The notes: generated from the sequence alone by a model not told the origin. 64,000 nucleotides of DNA from Pseudomonadota bacterium (GCA_021848345.1 JAJZUV010000005.1:62001-126000), one strand, 5' to 3'. Numbered from the stretch's first letter, positions 41,816 through 56,369 are shown. Numbers and translations: made by a program.

Positions 41816-42093
41816 GAGCTGATTCTAGGGTCGCCTTTGCAGCGGCGCCGACACGGCACCTTGGGGCCCATTGTCGGACAAAGTGCGCCATCCGTGTGGA
41901 GCGTGCATGCGCCGCCGACGCATTGTTGCCCCGGCGCAAACACCGGACGCACGCGGCCCGGCGCGGGGCCATGGGCCCGCCGGGCGGCGGACCCGCCGCG
42001 CCGCGCCCGCTCGGGCGCCGCGCGGCATCGAAACCGTCGGCAGCCGGCTGGCCGGTGGAGTACCGGCCCCGCGGCAGCCCGGCTCCGATCGGC
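41816..42093. other. Intergenic region between clpS and icd
   Basis: 278 bp upstream of clpS and downstream of icd. I see no gene (no cold-shock csp gene) and no strong terminator; it should hold the clpS promoter. Confidence 0.3.
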
Positions 42094-43347
<1,254 letters not shown>

Positions 43348-43565
43348 GGAGTCCTCCGGTGCAAGAAGACGTTCATTCTAGCCTTGCGTTCGCGCAATTC
43401 GTGAAGTCCTTTATAAGACACAAGACTCCCGAGCCCGAAACGGGGCTTCGGTGCGCGGGAGGGGGCTTCCTCGCCGCGAGCCTGCATGTCAACCGGATTT
43501 CGAGCAGGCGCGTTACGGCTGTGACCCCAAGGGGTCGAATTCCATCCACTAGAGGCTAACCAGTC

Positions 43566-43745
43566 ATGAAAAAGATCATTGCCGCCGTTTTCGCCCTGTT
43601 CTTCGCCACCGCGACCCTGGCGCAAGCCGCCACCCCGGCCAAGGCCGAAGGTGCCAAGCCCGCCGCCCACAAGGTCGTGAAGCACAAGAAGGTCGCCAAG
43701 AAGACCGCCAAGAAGATGGAAAAGAAGGAAGCCGCCAAGAAGTAA
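43566..43745 (+). CDS. Small lysine-rich secreted protein
   Basis: A 59-residue protein. The signal peptide (MKKIIAAVFALFFATATLA, cleaved near Gln20-Ala21) is followed by a 38-residue mature part with about 17 lysines and two histidines, made of KK-x-AKK-like repeats. Similar short Ala/Lys-rich exported proteins are common between icd and the DUF192 gene in Burkholderiales; none has a known function. A strong terminator lies 57 bp downstream, which supports a separate short transcript. AGAGG at 43550-43554 may serve as ribosome site, though spaced far. Confidence 0.75.
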   Translation: MKKIIAAVFALFFATATLAQAATPAKAEGAKPAAHKVVKHKKVAKKTAKKMEKKEAAKK

Positions 43746-43802
43746 GCTCGGATCGAGCTGACGTTCTTGTCGCCCGCGGGACTCGTGCCCGCGGCGATGC
43801 GG

Positions 43803-43826
43803 AAGGCGCCGTAAGGCGCCTTTTTT
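43803..43826 (+). terminator. Intrinsic terminator after the lysine-rich gene
   Basis: An 8-bp stem AAGGCGCC / GGCGCCTT with GTAA loop and a run of six T. Confidence 0.9.
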
Positions 43827-43877
43827 CTGGTCGCTGCGCGGCACAATGGCGCCATCGCCCCCCAAGGTCCCGACTCC

Positions 43878-44399
43878 ATGGACTGCTCGCGCCGAAATCC
43901 CGCTCCGCCATCGCCGCGTCGCGCGTCCCGCGCGGCGGAGCGGCGCCGCCTGCGCGCCCTGAGCTGGGCCGCGCTGGGCCTGCTCGCGCTGCCCTTGGAC
44001 GCGCGCGCCGCGCCGGTCGCCCCTCCCGAGACGATCCCGACGGCCACGCTGCACGTGGCCGGCCACCCGGTGGCGGCGGAAGTCGCGGCCACTCCCGCTC
44101 AGCGCGAGACCGGACTGATGAACCGCCGCGAGCTGGCGCCCGGCCACGGCATGCTGTTCGTGTTTCGCCACGACCAGGATGTGTGCATGTGGATGAAAAA
44201 CACCTACCTGCCGCTGAGCGTGGCCTTCATCGACGCGCAGGGGCGCATCCGCAACCTGGCGGACATGCAGCCGCTCACCCTGGACACGCATTGCGCGTCC
44301 GGTGCGGTGCGGTATGCGCTGGAGATGCCCCTGGGCTGGTTCGCCGCGCACCAGGCCGGGCCCGGTGCGCTGGTGCAGGGGTTGCCGCGGCCCAGGTGA
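43878..44399 (+). CDS. DUF192 family secreted protein
   Basis: 173 residues. A signal-like Arg-rich N-terminus and hydrophobic segment (about 26-44, ending DARA), then the DUF192 domain: ATPAQRETGLMNRREL, GMLFVFRHDQDVCMWMKNTYLPLSVAFID and IRNLADMQPLTLDTHCAS with VRYALEMPLGWF. The family is of unknown function and exported; the conserved Met-Trp-Met-Lys-Asn-Thr stretch is diagnostic. It converges with sodB (18 bp apart). Confidence 0.9.
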   Translation: MDCSRRNPAPPSPRRASRAAERRRLRALSWAALGLLALPLDARAAPVAPPETIPTATLHVAGHPVAAEVAATPAQRETGLMNRRELAPGHGMLFVFRHDQDVCMWMKNTYLPLSVAFIDAQGRIRNLADMQPLTLDTHCASGAVRYALEMPLGWFAAHQAGPGALVQGLPRPR

Positions 44400-44417
44400 A
44401 GCCCGGGCCGTCGGGAC

Positions 44418-45002
44418 TCAGGCCAGCTGGCTTTGCGCGAACTTCCAGTTCGCCAGCTTGTCGAGGAAGGTGGTGACGAAGTCGGGACGACGGTTGCGGT
44501 AGTCCACGTAGTAGGCGTGTTCCCACACGTCCACCGTCAGCAGCGGCTTGTCGCCCGAGGTCAGCGGAGTGGCGGCGTTGCTGGTGTTGACGATGTCCAC
44601 GCTGCCGTCGGCCTTGCGCACCAGCCAGGTCCAGCCAGAGCCGAAATTGCCCACCGCCGACTTGTGGAAAGCCTCCTTGAAGGCGGCGAAGCTGCCCCAC
44701 TTGGCGTCGATTTTCGCGCGCAGTTCGCCGGACGGCTCGCCACCGCCCTCGGGGCTCAGGCAGTTCCAGAAGAAGGTGTGGTTCCAGACCTGAGCGGCAT
44801 TGTTGAATACGCCGCCGGCCGGAGCCTTGCGAATGATGTCCTCCAGACCCAGGGACTCGAACTCCGTGCCCTTGATCAGGTTGTTCAGGTTGGTCACGTA
44901 GGCCTGGTGGTGCTTGCCATGGTGAAACTCGAGGGTTTCGCGCGACATGTGGGGCGCCAGCGCATCGAGGGCGAAGGGCAAGGCGGGTAGTTGATGTTGC
45001 AT
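44418..45002 (-). CDS. sodB: Superoxide dismutase [Fe]
   Basis: 194 residues. Dismutates superoxide. Metal ligands are His27 (LEFHHGKHH), His75 (WNHTFFW), Asp158 and His162 (DVWEHAYY). Gln71 in [11 protein letters not shown] and GGVFNNAAQ are the Fe-type markers. Downstream of xseA on the same strand, a conserved pairing in Burkholderiales. Confidence 0.97.
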   Translation of the reverse strand: MQHQLPALPFALDALAPHMSRETLEFHHGKHHQAYVTNLNNLIKGTEFESLGLEDIIRKAPAGGVFNNAAQVWNHTFFWNCLSPEGGGEPSGELRAKIDAKWGSFAAFKEAFHKSAVGNFGSGWTWLVRKADGSVDIVNTSNAATPLTSGDKPLLTVDVWEHAYYVDYRNRRPDFVTTFLDKLANWKFAQSQLA

Positions 45003-45095
45003 GAGGCGGCCTTTCGAGGTTGGAAGGGTTGAATAGGCGCGCGCCGCCGCCCGCGGCGGCTTGCGGCGAGGCGCGGCAACGCGGAGTCTTCGATT

Positions 45096-46490
45096 CTAGG
45101 AACAATCGCCCGGATCGGTGCCCGCACCCGCGCGCAGGGGGTGTCCGACCGGACGCACCTCGCCCAGGCCCAGGCTCGCCGCGTGCTCGGCCGTGGCCAG
45201 CACGATGGTCTGCCCCGCCCGCAGCAGCGCGGCGTCCTGCAGCACCGAGCCGTCTTCCCGCCACGCCAGGCAGTAGCCACGGCGCAGCGTGGCGGTCGGG
45301 TCCAGCGCGCGCAGGCGGGCCTGCAGGCCCAGCACGCGCTGCTGCTGGCGCTCGCGCAGCTGGGCCAGCCCCAGGTGCAGGCGCCGCTCCAGGACGTCCA
45401 GCACGGCGGCGCGCCGCTGCAGATCCTGCCGCGGCACGGCCCGCAGGCGGGCCTGGCCGAGTTGCAGGCGCTGGGAACCGCGCTGCAGCGTGGCCGTCAG
45501 GGCCTGCCGGCGGCGCGCATGCAGGTCGCGCAGATGCACTTCGGCGTCGCGCAGCACCCGCGACGGCGGCGGAAGGCGCAGTTGCAGCCGGTCCATGCGC
45601 TGTTGTTCACGCGCCAGGCGGACCTGCAGCGCGTGACCCAGCGCGCGCGCCGCCCGGCGCAGCCCCTCCAGCAACTCCTCGCGCGGCGCGGCGCACATCT
45701 CGGCCGCGGCGGTCGGCGTGGGGGCCCGCATGTCGGCGGCGAAATCCGCGATGGTGAAATCGGTCTCGTGCCCGACGCCGCTGATCACCGGAAGGCTGGA
45801 CTGGGCCAGCGCGCGCGCCAGGCCCTCGTCGTTGAAGGCCCACAGGTCTTCCAGCGAGCCGCCGCCGCGCACCAGCAGCAGCACGTCGACCTCGGCGCGT
45901 TGCTGGGCCGCGCGCAGCGCACGCACCAGCTCGGCCGGCGCCGCCGCCCCCTGCACGCTGGCCGGGTAGACGATCACCCGCACCTGTGGGCTGCGCCGGC
46001 GCAGCGTGACCAGCACGTCGTGCAGCGCGGCCGCCTTCGGCGAGGTGACGATGCCCACGCTGCGCACCACTTCGGGCAAGGCCCGCTTGCGATCCGCCTC
46101 GAACAGCCCCTCGGCGCGCAAACGCGCCTTCAGGCGCAGGAACTGCTCCATCAGGGCGCCCTGGCCGAAGCGCCGCACCGACTCGACCTGCAACTGCAGG
46201 TCGCCGCGCGGCTCGTAGATCCCGACCTGGGCCCGCAGTTCGACCTGGACCCCGTCGCGCAGCTCGAAATCCACCAGCGCGGCCCGCTGGCGGAACATCA
46301 CGCAGCGCAACTGGGCGCTCTCGTCGCGCAACGCGAAATAGCAGTGGCCGCTGGAGGCGCGGGTGAAGCCGCTGATCTCCCCCTGCACGCTGACCACGCC
46401 GAAGCGCGCCCACAAGGTATCGGCCAGCGCCCTCGCGAGCCCGGCGACGCTCCAGGCCTCGCCGCCGCGGGCGTCGCGCGCAGGCGTCAC
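45096..46490 (-). CDS. xseA: Exodeoxyribonuclease VII large subunit
   Basis: 464 residues. With XseB it degrades single-stranded DNA to oligonucleotides. OB-fold N-domain (about 1-105: VVSVQGEISGFTRASSGHCYFALRDESAQLRCVMFR spread across 25-60), catalytic domain with VGIVTSPKAAALHDVL and LLLVRGGGSLEDLWAFNDE, then GVGHETDFTIADFAADMRAPTPTAAAE, and a long coiled-coil region. The GTG at 46490 is chosen because AGGGGG sits 5-10 nt upstream; a longer frame from ATG 46619 adds 43 residues without family resemblance. Confidence 0.94.
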   Translation of the reverse strand: MTPARDARGGEAWSVAGLARALADTLWARFGVVSVQGEISGFTRASSGHCYFALRDESAQLRCVMFRQRAALVDFELRDGVQVELRAQVGIYEPRGDLQLQVESVRRFGQGALMEQFLRLKARLRAEGLFEADRKRALPEVVRSVGIVTSPKAAALHDVLVTLRRRSPQVRVIVYPASVQGAAAPAELVRALRAAQQRAEVDVLLLVRGGGSLEDLWAFNDEGLARALAQSSLPVISGVGHETDFTIADFAADMRAPTPTAAAEMCAAPREELLEGLRRAARALGHALQVRLAREQQRMDRLQLRLPPPSRVLRDAEVHLRDLHARRRQALTATLQRGSQRLQLGQARLRAVPRQDLQRRAAVLDVLERRLHLGLAQLRERQQQRVLGLQARLRALDPTATLRRGYCLAWREDGSVLQDAALLRAGQTIVLATAEHAASLGLGEVRPVGHPLRAGAGTDPGDCS

Positions 46491-46716
46491 CGTGCCCCCT
46501 GCGCGCTGCGGCCGCCGCGCGAACCCAGGCGGGGCGCGGCTGAGCAGCCAATCTGTCCACACGAGCCAGCAAACGCGCGGCTCGCCGGCGAGGCCGCCCG
46601 CAAAGCCTTCCGGTTCCATGCAAGTGGTTGATTATTCACCGTATTTCCATGTTCAAAAATTGGTCACAAGAAATCCGCGCCTTGATTTTGCGAGACTTGC
46701 CGGGCATCGCCACGCC

Positions 46717-46752
46717 TTACCCACATTGTTATCCACAGATTTTCGGGATAAC
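46717..46752. promoter_or_regulatory. Two DnaA-box-like sites and inverted repeat between xseA and exbB
   Basis: In the 342-bp divergent region there is a perfect DnaA box TTATCCACA (46729-46737) and, 3 bp to its left, a one-mismatch box TTACCCACA (46717-46725). The perfect box lies in an inverted repeat GTTATCC / GGATAAC (46728-46734 and 46746-46752). The rest of the gap is unusually AT-rich for this genome (about 46620-46700) and probably holds both promoters. No gene is seen in the gap. Confidence 0.45.
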
Positions 46753-46832
46753 CGTGGCGCCTCCCTGGAGGATGCGGGCGCCGCGCGCATTACCATCCGG
46801 GAGCACATTGTCGATCTCCACGGGGTTCCATC

Positions 46833-47468
46833 TTGCTGAGCATTGTCGAAGCCGCGGGCTGGCCGATCTGGCCCTTGATCCTCTGTTCCATCACCGCGCT
46901 GGGCGTCGTGCTCGAGCGCCTGAACGCGCTGCGCGGGCCGCGGGTCATCCCGCCGCGCCTGCTGGAAGAGGCGCTGGCGGTCTCGGCGACCGCCCTGCCC
47001 CCGGCCGACACGGTGGACAAGCTCGAGCGCAATTCCCCGCTGGGAGCCGTGCTCGCCGCCGGGTTCCGCGGCGCGCGCCGCCCCCATGCCAGCCCGGAAA
47101 GCCTGCGCGAGGACATGGAAAACGCCGGACGCGCGGTGATGCACGGACTGCAGCGCTATCTCAACGCGCTGGGCACGGTCGCCTCGGCCGCTCCCCTGCT
47201 GGGCCTGCTGGGCACGGTGGTCGGCCTGATCGAGATCTTCGGCTCGCAGACCGGCGGCAGCGGCAATCCGCTGCTGCTGGCCCATGGCATCTCGGTCGCG
47301 CTGTACAACACGGCCTTCGGCCTGATCATCGCGGTTCCGTCCCTGATGTTCTATCGTTATTTCCGCGGCCGCGTGGACGATTTCGGCATCGAACTCGAAC
47401 AGGCGGCGCGCCGCCTGGCCACGCACCTGCAGCCGCACATCGAGTCCGGCCGCTCCACGCGCGGCTGA
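46833..47468 (+). CDS. exbB: MotA/TolQ/ExbB proton channel protein
   Basis: 211 residues, three transmembrane helices (about 8-27, 110-130, 155-175). The family motif is LGTVASAAPLLGLLGTVVGLIEIF and NPLLLAHGISVALYNTAFGLIIAVPSL, each in a hydrophobic setting. With ExbD it uses the proton gradient to drive TonB or a similar outer-membrane energiser. The start is a TTG at 46833; no ATG precedes the first helix. exbD follows after 16 bp, then lpxK. Its place in front of lpxK is typical for betaproteobacteria, where the pair is sometimes called ExbB-like. Confidence 0.88.
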   Translation: MLSIVEAAGWPIWPLILCSITALGVVLERLNALRGPRVIPPRLLEEALAVSATALPPADTVDKLERNSPLGAVLAAGFRGARRPHASPESLREDMENAGRAVMHGLQRYLNALGTVASAAPLLGLLGTVVGLIEIFGSQTGGSGNPLLLAHGISVALYNTAFGLIIAVPSLMFYRYFRGRVDDFGIELEQAARRLATHLQPHIESGRSTRG

Positions 47469-47484
47469 CGGGAAGGCCCTGGCG

Positions 47485-47901
47485 ATGAATTTCCAGCGTC
47501 CGCGCCCGGAGGAACCCGAGATCAACCTGATCCCGTTGATCGACGTGCTGCTGGTGGTGCTGATCTTCCTGATGATCACCACCACCTACTCCAAGTACAC
47601 CGAACTGAAGATCCAGTTGCCGGTCGCCGACGCGAGCGCGGCGAAGACGCTGCCGCACAGCGTGGTGGTCGGGGTCACCGCCGACGGCAGCTATGCCGTG
47701 GCGGGCCGGCCCCTGCGCGGGCGCGACGTGCCCGCGCTGGTCGCCGCGCTGCGCGCCGCCGCGCAGGGACGCAGCGACGTCACGCTGGTGATCAGCGCCG
47801 ATGCCCAGAGCACCCAGCAGTCGGTGGTCAACGTGATGGAGGCCGCGCGCCTGCTGGGCATCAGCCGCCTGACCTTCGCCACCCAGCGCGGCTCGTCGTG
47901 A
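47485..47901 (+). CDS. exbD: ExbD/TolR family biopolymer transport protein
   Basis: 138 residues: short cytoplasmic N-terminus, one transmembrane helix (about 15-35), periplasmic domain. The conserved proton-carrying Asp is in INLIPLIDVLLVVLIFLM (Asp20). The pattern ISADAQSTQQSVVNVMEAARLLGI is the typical C-terminus. Works with ExbB. The stop overlaps the lpxK GTG start (GTGA). Confidence 0.93.
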   Translation: MNFQRPRPEEPEINLIPLIDVLLVVLIFLMITTTYSKYTELKIQLPVADASAAKTLPHSVVVGVTADGSYAVAGRPLRGRDVPALVAALRAAAQGRSDVTLVISADAQSTQQSVVNVMEAARLLGISRLTFATQRGSS

Positions 47902-49019
47902 GCGCCCCCAGGGCCAGGCTGCGCCCAGCCCGCCCCCCGTCGGGGTCGAGAAGACTTGGGGCGGCCCTGCGTTTTCTCGTGAGCGAGGCCCCGTCCGGCT
48001 GGCCGCGCTGGTGGTTGCGCCGGGGATTCGTCGCCGCTTGCCTGCTGCCGGCGGCGGGGCTGTTCGCGGCGGTCGCCGCGCTGCGCCGGCTGGCCTGGCG
48101 ACGCGGATGGCTGCGCGCCTGGCGCGCGCCGGTACCGGTGGTCGTGGTGGGCAACCTCAGCGCCGGGGGCAGCGGCAAGACCCCCGTCGTGCAATGGCTG
48201 GCGCAGGCACTGCGCGACGCTGGTCGCCACCCGGGCATCGTCTCGCGCGGCTATGGCCGCCGCCGCGACGCGCCCGAACCCATGGCCGTGGAGCCCGACA
48301 CCCCCGGCGAGGACAGCGGCGACGAGCCCTTGCTGCTGCGCCGCATGTGCGACTGCCCGGTATGGGTGGGCGCCGATCGCCCCGCCGCGGCGCGCGCACT
48401 GCTGCGCGAACACCCCGAGGTCGACGTGCTGCTCAGCGACGACGGACTGCAGCACTACGCGCTGGCGCGCGACGTCGAACTGGTCGTGCTCGACGCCCGC
48501 GGCGCCGGAAACGGCTGGCTGCTTCCGGCCGGCCCGCTGCGCGAGCCGTGGTCGCGCCCGCGCGACGCCACGCTCGGGCCGACCCCGCCGGCCGGCGGTC
48601 CGGCGCCCTTCTTCGCGCTGCGCCGCCAGCCCGGGGATCTGCGCAATCTCGCGGACGGCCGGCGCATGAGTCCCGGCGAATTCCGCCAGGCCCACGCCGA
48701 CCGCCCGGTGTGCGCGGCGGCCGCCATCGGCAACCCCGCCCAGTTTTTCGACATGCTGCGCGCCGCGGGGCTGCCTCTGGCCCGCACCGTGGCGGTGCGC
48801 GACCACCAGCCGCTGCCCGAGTCCTTGCTGCGGGAACTGCCCGGCGTCGTCGTGGTGACCGAGAAGGACGCCCTAAAATGCCCGCTCGGACAAGCCGGGC
48901 TGGATCGCCTGTGGGCCATGGGTCTGCGCCTGGAGCCCGACCCCGGTTTCGTCCCCTGGTTGCTGGCGCGCCTGGCGCGCGGCGCATGGAGCTCCCCCGA
49001 TGGATTCACGTCTGCTTGA
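47898..49019 (+). CDS. lpxK: Tetraacyldisaccharide 4'-kinase
   Basis: 373 residues. Phosphorylates lipid A disaccharide to lipid IVA on the inner membrane. An N-terminal hydrophobic anchor (about 42-62), the P-loop [18 protein letters not shown] (85-102 region), GDEPLLLRR, the [12 protein letters not shown] motif and [12 protein letters not shown] are present. GTG start overlapping exbD by 4 bp. Its 3' end overlaps the next gene's start by 20 bp. Confidence 0.95.
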   Translation: MSAPRARLRPARPPSGSRRLGAALRFLVSEAPSGWPRWWLRRGFVAACLLPAAGLFAAVAALRRLAWRRGWLRAWRAPVPVVVVGNLSAGGSGKTPVVQWLAQALRDAGRHPGIVSRGYGRRRDAPEPMAVEPDTPGEDSGDEPLLLRRMCDCPVWVGADRPAAARALLREHPEVDVLLSDDGLQHYALARDVELVVLDARGAGNGWLLPAGPLREPWSRPRDATLGPTPPAGGPAPFFALRRQPGDLRNLADGRRMSPGEFRQAHADRPVCAAAAIGNPAQFFDMLRAAGLPLARTVAVRDHQPLPESLLRELPGVVVVTEKDALKCPLGQAGLDRLWAMGLRLEPDPGFVPWLLARLARGAWSSPDGFTSA

Positions 49020-49205
49020 CCTGCTGGTGTGCCCGGTTTGCAAGGGCCCGCTGGAACTCGAACGCGCGGCCCAGGAACTGGTCTGCCCGCGCGACCGCCT
49101 GGCCTTTCCCATCCGCGATGGCATCCCCGTGATGCTGGTCGAGCAGGCGCGCGACACCCAGGGCGCCGCCGCCGTGCCGAGCGCGCCGGACGCGGACGCC
49201 CAGGC

Positions 49206-49209
<4 letters not shown>
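49000..49209 (+). CDS. Trm112 family protein (YcaR-like)
   Basis: 69 residues. A small zinc-ribbon-like protein: [20 protein letters not shown] with Cys11 and Cys14, then [21 protein letters not shown] with Cys29. One of the four expected zinc ligands appears replaced, as in many bacterial copies. It sits between lpxK and kdsB in almost all proteobacteria, so a link to lipopolysaccharide assembly is likely but unproven; the eukaryotic namesake activates methyltransferases. It overlaps lpxK by 20 bp and kdsB by ATGA. Confidence 0.92.
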
Positions 49210-50875
<1,666 letters not shown>

Positions 50876-50930
50876 TCACGGCGCGGCACGGGCGGCGCGC
50901 TTCCCGCGCGGCGGCACCGCCGCTCATGCC

Positions 50931-52805
50931 ATGTCGTTGATTCCCCAGGATTTCATCCAGGAGCTGCTCGGCCGCGTCGACATCGTCGAGGTGGTCGGAC
51001 GCTCGGTGCAGCTGAAAAAGGCCGGCACCAACTACAAGGGGCTGTGCCCCTTTCACACCGAGAAATCGGCCTCCTTCACGGTCAGCCCGTCCAAGCAGTT
51101 CTACCACTGCTTCGGCTGCGGCGCCCATGGCAGCGCGATCGGTTTCCTGATGGAGCAATCCGGGATGAGCTTTCCCGACGCCGTGCGCGAACTGGCGCGC
51201 GACGCCGGCATGGAACTGCCGCAACAGGAGGCCGACGAGGGCGAGCAGCGTCGCGCCGCCGAACAGCGCAGCCACAAGGTGCGCCTGCGCGAGGTACTGC
51301 AGCAGGCCGAAGGCTTCTACCGCGAACGCCTGCGCGCCAGCACGCGGGCCATCGACTACCTCAAGGGTCGCGGCCTGAGCGGACGCTCGGCGGCCCGCTA
51401 CGGTCTCGGCTACGCGCCCGACGACTGGCAGGGCCTGGCCAAGGTGTTCCCCAACTACGAGGCCGAATTGCTGCTGCAATCGGGCCTGGTGGTGGCGCGC
51501 GACGCCCAGGGCCAGACCCTGGAGCCGTCGCAGGCGGCGGGCGCGACGGTCGCGCGGCGCTACGACCGGTTGCGCGACCGCATCACCTTTCCCATCCGCA
51601 ACGCCCAGGGCGAGATCATCGGCTTCGGCGGACGCGTGCTCGACCGCGGCGAGCCCAAGTACCTCAACTCGCCCGAGACGGAGCTGTTCCACAAGGGTGA
51701 GGAACTCTACGGGCTGTTCGAGGCGCGCCAGGCGATCCAGCGCCACGGCCAGGTGCTGGTGGTCGAGGGCTACCTGGACGTGATCGCGCTGGCGCAACAC
51801 GGCGTGGAACACGCGGTGGCCACGCTGGGCACCGCCTGCACGCCCGAGCACGTGCGCAAGCTGTTCCGCTATTGCGCCCAGATCGTGTTCTCCTTCGACG
51901 GCGACACCGCCGGGCGCCGGGCCGCGGCGCGCGCCATGCAGTCCGCGCTGCCCGTACTGAGCGACGAGCGCTCGGTGAAATTCCTGTTCCTGCCGGCCGA
52001 GCACGACCCCGACAGTTTCGTGCGCGAACTCGGGGCCGACGCCTTCGAACGCGAGATCGCGCGCGCGCGCCCGCTGTCGGTGTTCCTGCTCGACCACATC
52101 GGAGAAGGCCTGGCGCTGGACACCGCCGAGGGACGCGCGCAGGCCATCGCGCGCGGGCGCGAGCTGATCGGCTCGATTCCCGAATCGGCCTTGAAGGGAC
52201 AGATCGTGAACGAGCTGGCGCAACGCCTGCGCACGCCGGCCGACGAATTGCGCGCCGCCCTGGCGCTGCCGGGCCATCGGCGCGCCGGCTCGGCCGCGCC
52301 GCCGCCGGCGAACTCCGCGGGCGGCGCGCCCCGGCCGAAACCGGTGGAACCGCGCATGCAACGCCTGAGCCGTCCGCAAGTCGACCACGCGCGCACGGCC
52401 ATGCGCATCCTGCTGGCCCACCCGGGCCTGTGGCGCGACATCAGCACCGCCCAGCACGACCTCCTGGTCGCGCACGCGGGCTCGGTCGGGGAACTTGCGC
52501 GCTGGCTGGAGTCCTACCTGGATGAACATGCCGAGCCGACGCCGTCCTCTGTCTGGGAGGCGCTTCGCGCCGAGGGCCTGCTGGAGGCCGCCGAGGCGCT
52601 CGACCCCGCCGAACTGCTCGAGCGGGACACCGCCGAATTGCAGCCGGACCTGCGCGGCGCGCTGGAAAGCATCGAGATGGCCTGGATCAAGCAGCGCCAG
52701 CAGGCGCTGGCCGCCGAGGGTCTGGCCGATCCGGCCTCGCGCCTGGAATACCAGGGCCTTTCGCTGCGCCTGCGCGAACTCATGCGCAGCCTGCCCCGAC
52801 TCTGA
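50931..52805 (+). CDS. dnaG: DNA primase
   Basis: 624 residues. Synthesises RNA primers at the replication fork. The N-terminal CHC2 zinc finger uses Cys39, His42, Cys60 and Cys63 (CPFHTEK ... YHCFGC). The RNA polymerase core includes the EPKYLNSPET motif and the TOPRIM acids (VVEGYLDVIAL and SFDGDTAGRRAA). The C-terminal helicase-binding domain (about 470-624) is less conserved. It precedes rpoD, as in the macromolecular-synthesis operon of proteobacteria; rpsU is not directly upstream here. Confidence 0.97.
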   Translation: MSLIPQDFIQELLGRVDIVEVVGRSVQLKKAGTNYKGLCPFHTEKSASFTVSPSKQFYHCFGCGAHGSAIGFLMEQSGMSFPDAVRELARDAGMELPQQEADEGEQRRAAEQRSHKVRLREVLQQAEGFYRERLRASTRAIDYLKGRGLSGRSAARYGLGYAPDDWQGLAKVFPNYEAELLLQSGLVVARDAQGQTLEPSQAAGATVARRYDRLRDRITFPIRNAQGEIIGFGGRVLDRGEPKYLNSPETELFHKGEELYGLFEARQAIQRHGQVLVVEGYLDVIALAQHGVEHAVATLGTACTPEHVRKLFRYCAQIVFSFDGDTAGRRAAARAMQSALPVLSDERSVKFLFLPAEHDPDSFVRELGADAFEREIARARPLSVFLLDHIGEGLALDTAEGRAQAIARGRELIGSIPESALKGQIVNELAQRLRTPADELRAALALPGHRRAGSAAPPPANSAGGAPRPKPVEPRMQRLSRPQVDHARTAMRILLAHPGLWRDISTAQHDLLVAHAGSVGELARWLESYLDEHAEPTPSSVWEALRAEGLLEAAEALDPAELLERDTAELQPDLRGALESIEMAWIKQRQQALAAEGLADPASRLEYQGLSLRLRELMRSLPRL

Positions 52806-52859
52806 GTGTCCAGCCCGTGGGCAAGGCCCCCGCGGAGCGGGTCCGACCCGGGGCCCGGA

Positions 52860-52886
52860 CTTGAATTCGGCCGCCCCGCCTATACT
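52860..52886 (+). promoter_or_regulatory. Possible rpoD promoter
   Basis: TATACT (52881-52886) is a good -10 box. The -35 is less clear: TTGAAT at 52861 is 14 bp away, too close. The 240-bp gap dnaG-rpoD also has CTTGAA (52860-52865), which is the sigma-32 -35 consensus, but no properly spaced sigma-32 -10 follows. Confidence 0.4.
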
Positions 52887-53045
52887 ATGGGGTTTTGCGC
52901 ACAAGGCGCGAACGCATCGTCCCCGCGTCCCGGGGAGCGACTGCGGATCCGGGGCGGCCCGCGGCTTGGCCTATTCTTGTTGCACGACCGTCGATTCCCG
53001 CCACCGCAGGGGTGGGAATCGCACAAGCGTACGAGGAATCCGACG

Positions 53046-55367
<2,322 letters not shown>

Positions 55368-55378
55368 TCGTCGTCGGG

Positions 55379-55418
55379 CCGCACCGGGACGCATGCGCGT
55401 CCCGGTGCGGAATATTTC
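55379..55418 (+). terminator. Terminator after rpoD
   Basis: A perfect 14-bp stem (CCGCACCGGGACGC / GCGTCCCGGTGCGG) with a 4-nt loop, followed by AATATTTC. The stem is very strong; the T-tract is poor. Confidence 0.75.
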
Positions 55419-55454
55419 ACACATGCCCGATGCCCGACCGCTAGACTTGCGCCC

Positions 55455-56369
55455 ATGTCGAATATGCGCAAGCCCGTGACCAGGACCGTGGTGTTCGCCG
55501 ACGTGGTCGGCAGCACGGGCCTGTACAAGTCTCTGGGAGATGCGGTCGCGGCCCGCCTGATGACCCAGGTCACGCAAGCCACCGGCGAGATCATCGCCCA
55601 GCACCGCGGCCAGGTCGTGAAGACCCTGGGCGACGGCCTGCTGGCGGTGTTCGACGACAACGCGGCCGCGGTACAGGCCTGCTGCGAGGCGCAACGTCGC
55701 CTGGCGCAGTGGGGGCATGACAGTTCCGCGCCCGTGTCGGTGCCGCTGAAGATCGGCCTGTCGCGCGGCCCGGTGGTATTGACCCCGGGGGATTGCTTCG
55801 GCGACGCCGTCAATGCCGCGGCACGACTGTCCGGCTCCGCAGCCGGAGGCCAGATCCTGCTGGGCGAAGCGGTGGCCGAGGGCCTGAGCCTGGAGCAGCA
55901 GGCACGCCTGCGCAGCCTCGGTTCGATCTACCTGCGCGGCTACGAACAGGCCGTGCCGGTGCACCAGATCGAATGGGACGCCGGCTGGCAGAACAGCCAG
56001 ACCATGCCCCACCTGCCGACCGTGATCGCCCATGCCACGCAGCACCTGGGCCTGAGCTGGCTGGACGTGCACCAGGACATGCCCGCCGCGCAGGGCGTGC
56101 TGCACATCGGCCGCACGCAGGCCGCGGAGTTCGTGGTCAACGACATCCGGGTTTCCCGCCAGCATGCCCGCATCGAATGGCGCGGCAGCTATTTCATGCT
56201 CACCGACCTGTCCAGCAACGGCACCTGGGTGCGCTACGCCGGACAGGACAACGCGCTGGCCCTGCGCCGCAACGAATGCGTGCTGCACGGCCAGGGCGAG
56301 ATCTGCCTGGGCGCCAAGCCCACCGACCCCACCGCGCCGACCGTGGTGTTCGAGGTGTTCGACCGCTGA
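55455..56369 (+). CDS. Class III nucleotidyl cyclase with FHA domain
   Basis: 304 residues. Residues about 8-170 form a class III cyclase catalytic domain: [18 protein letters not shown] with metal-binding Asp, [15 protein letters not shown] with the second Asp, then [12 protein letters not shown] with the transition-state Asn and Arg. The essential acids and Asn/Arg pair are all there, so cAMP (or cGMP) synthesis is likely. Residues about 205-300 form an FHA domain ([42 protein letters not shown] in pieces), which binds phosphothreonine. So cyclase activity could be linked to Ser/Thr kinase signalling; no kinase gene is adjacent. It sits between rpoD and hemH. Confidence 0.9.
   Translation: MSNMRKPVTRTVVFADVVGSTGLYKSLGDAVAARLMTQVTQATGEIIAQHRGQVVKTLGDGLLAVFDDNAAAVQACCEAQRRLAQWGHDSSAPVSVPLKIGLSRGPVVLTPGDCFGDAVNAAARLSGSAAGGQILLGEAVAEGLSLEQQARLRSLGSIYLRGYEQAVPVHQIEWDAGWQNSQTMPHLPTVIAHATQHLGLSWLDVHQDMPAAQGVLHIGRTQAAEFVVNDIRVSRQHARIEWRGSYFMLTDLSSNGTWVRYAGQDNALALRRNECVLHGQGEICLGAKPTDPTAPTVVFEVFDR

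Noticed and set aside
43500-43560. tRNA-like T-arm (GGGTCGAATTCC) near the lysine-rich gene
   Set aside because: No cloverleaf: the surrounding bases give no acceptor, D or anticodon stem.
52860-52886. Sigma-32 heat-shock promoter for rpoD (CTTGAA present)
   Set aside because: No properly spaced CCCCATNT-like -10 follows; only 8 nt separate it from the nearest CCCC.
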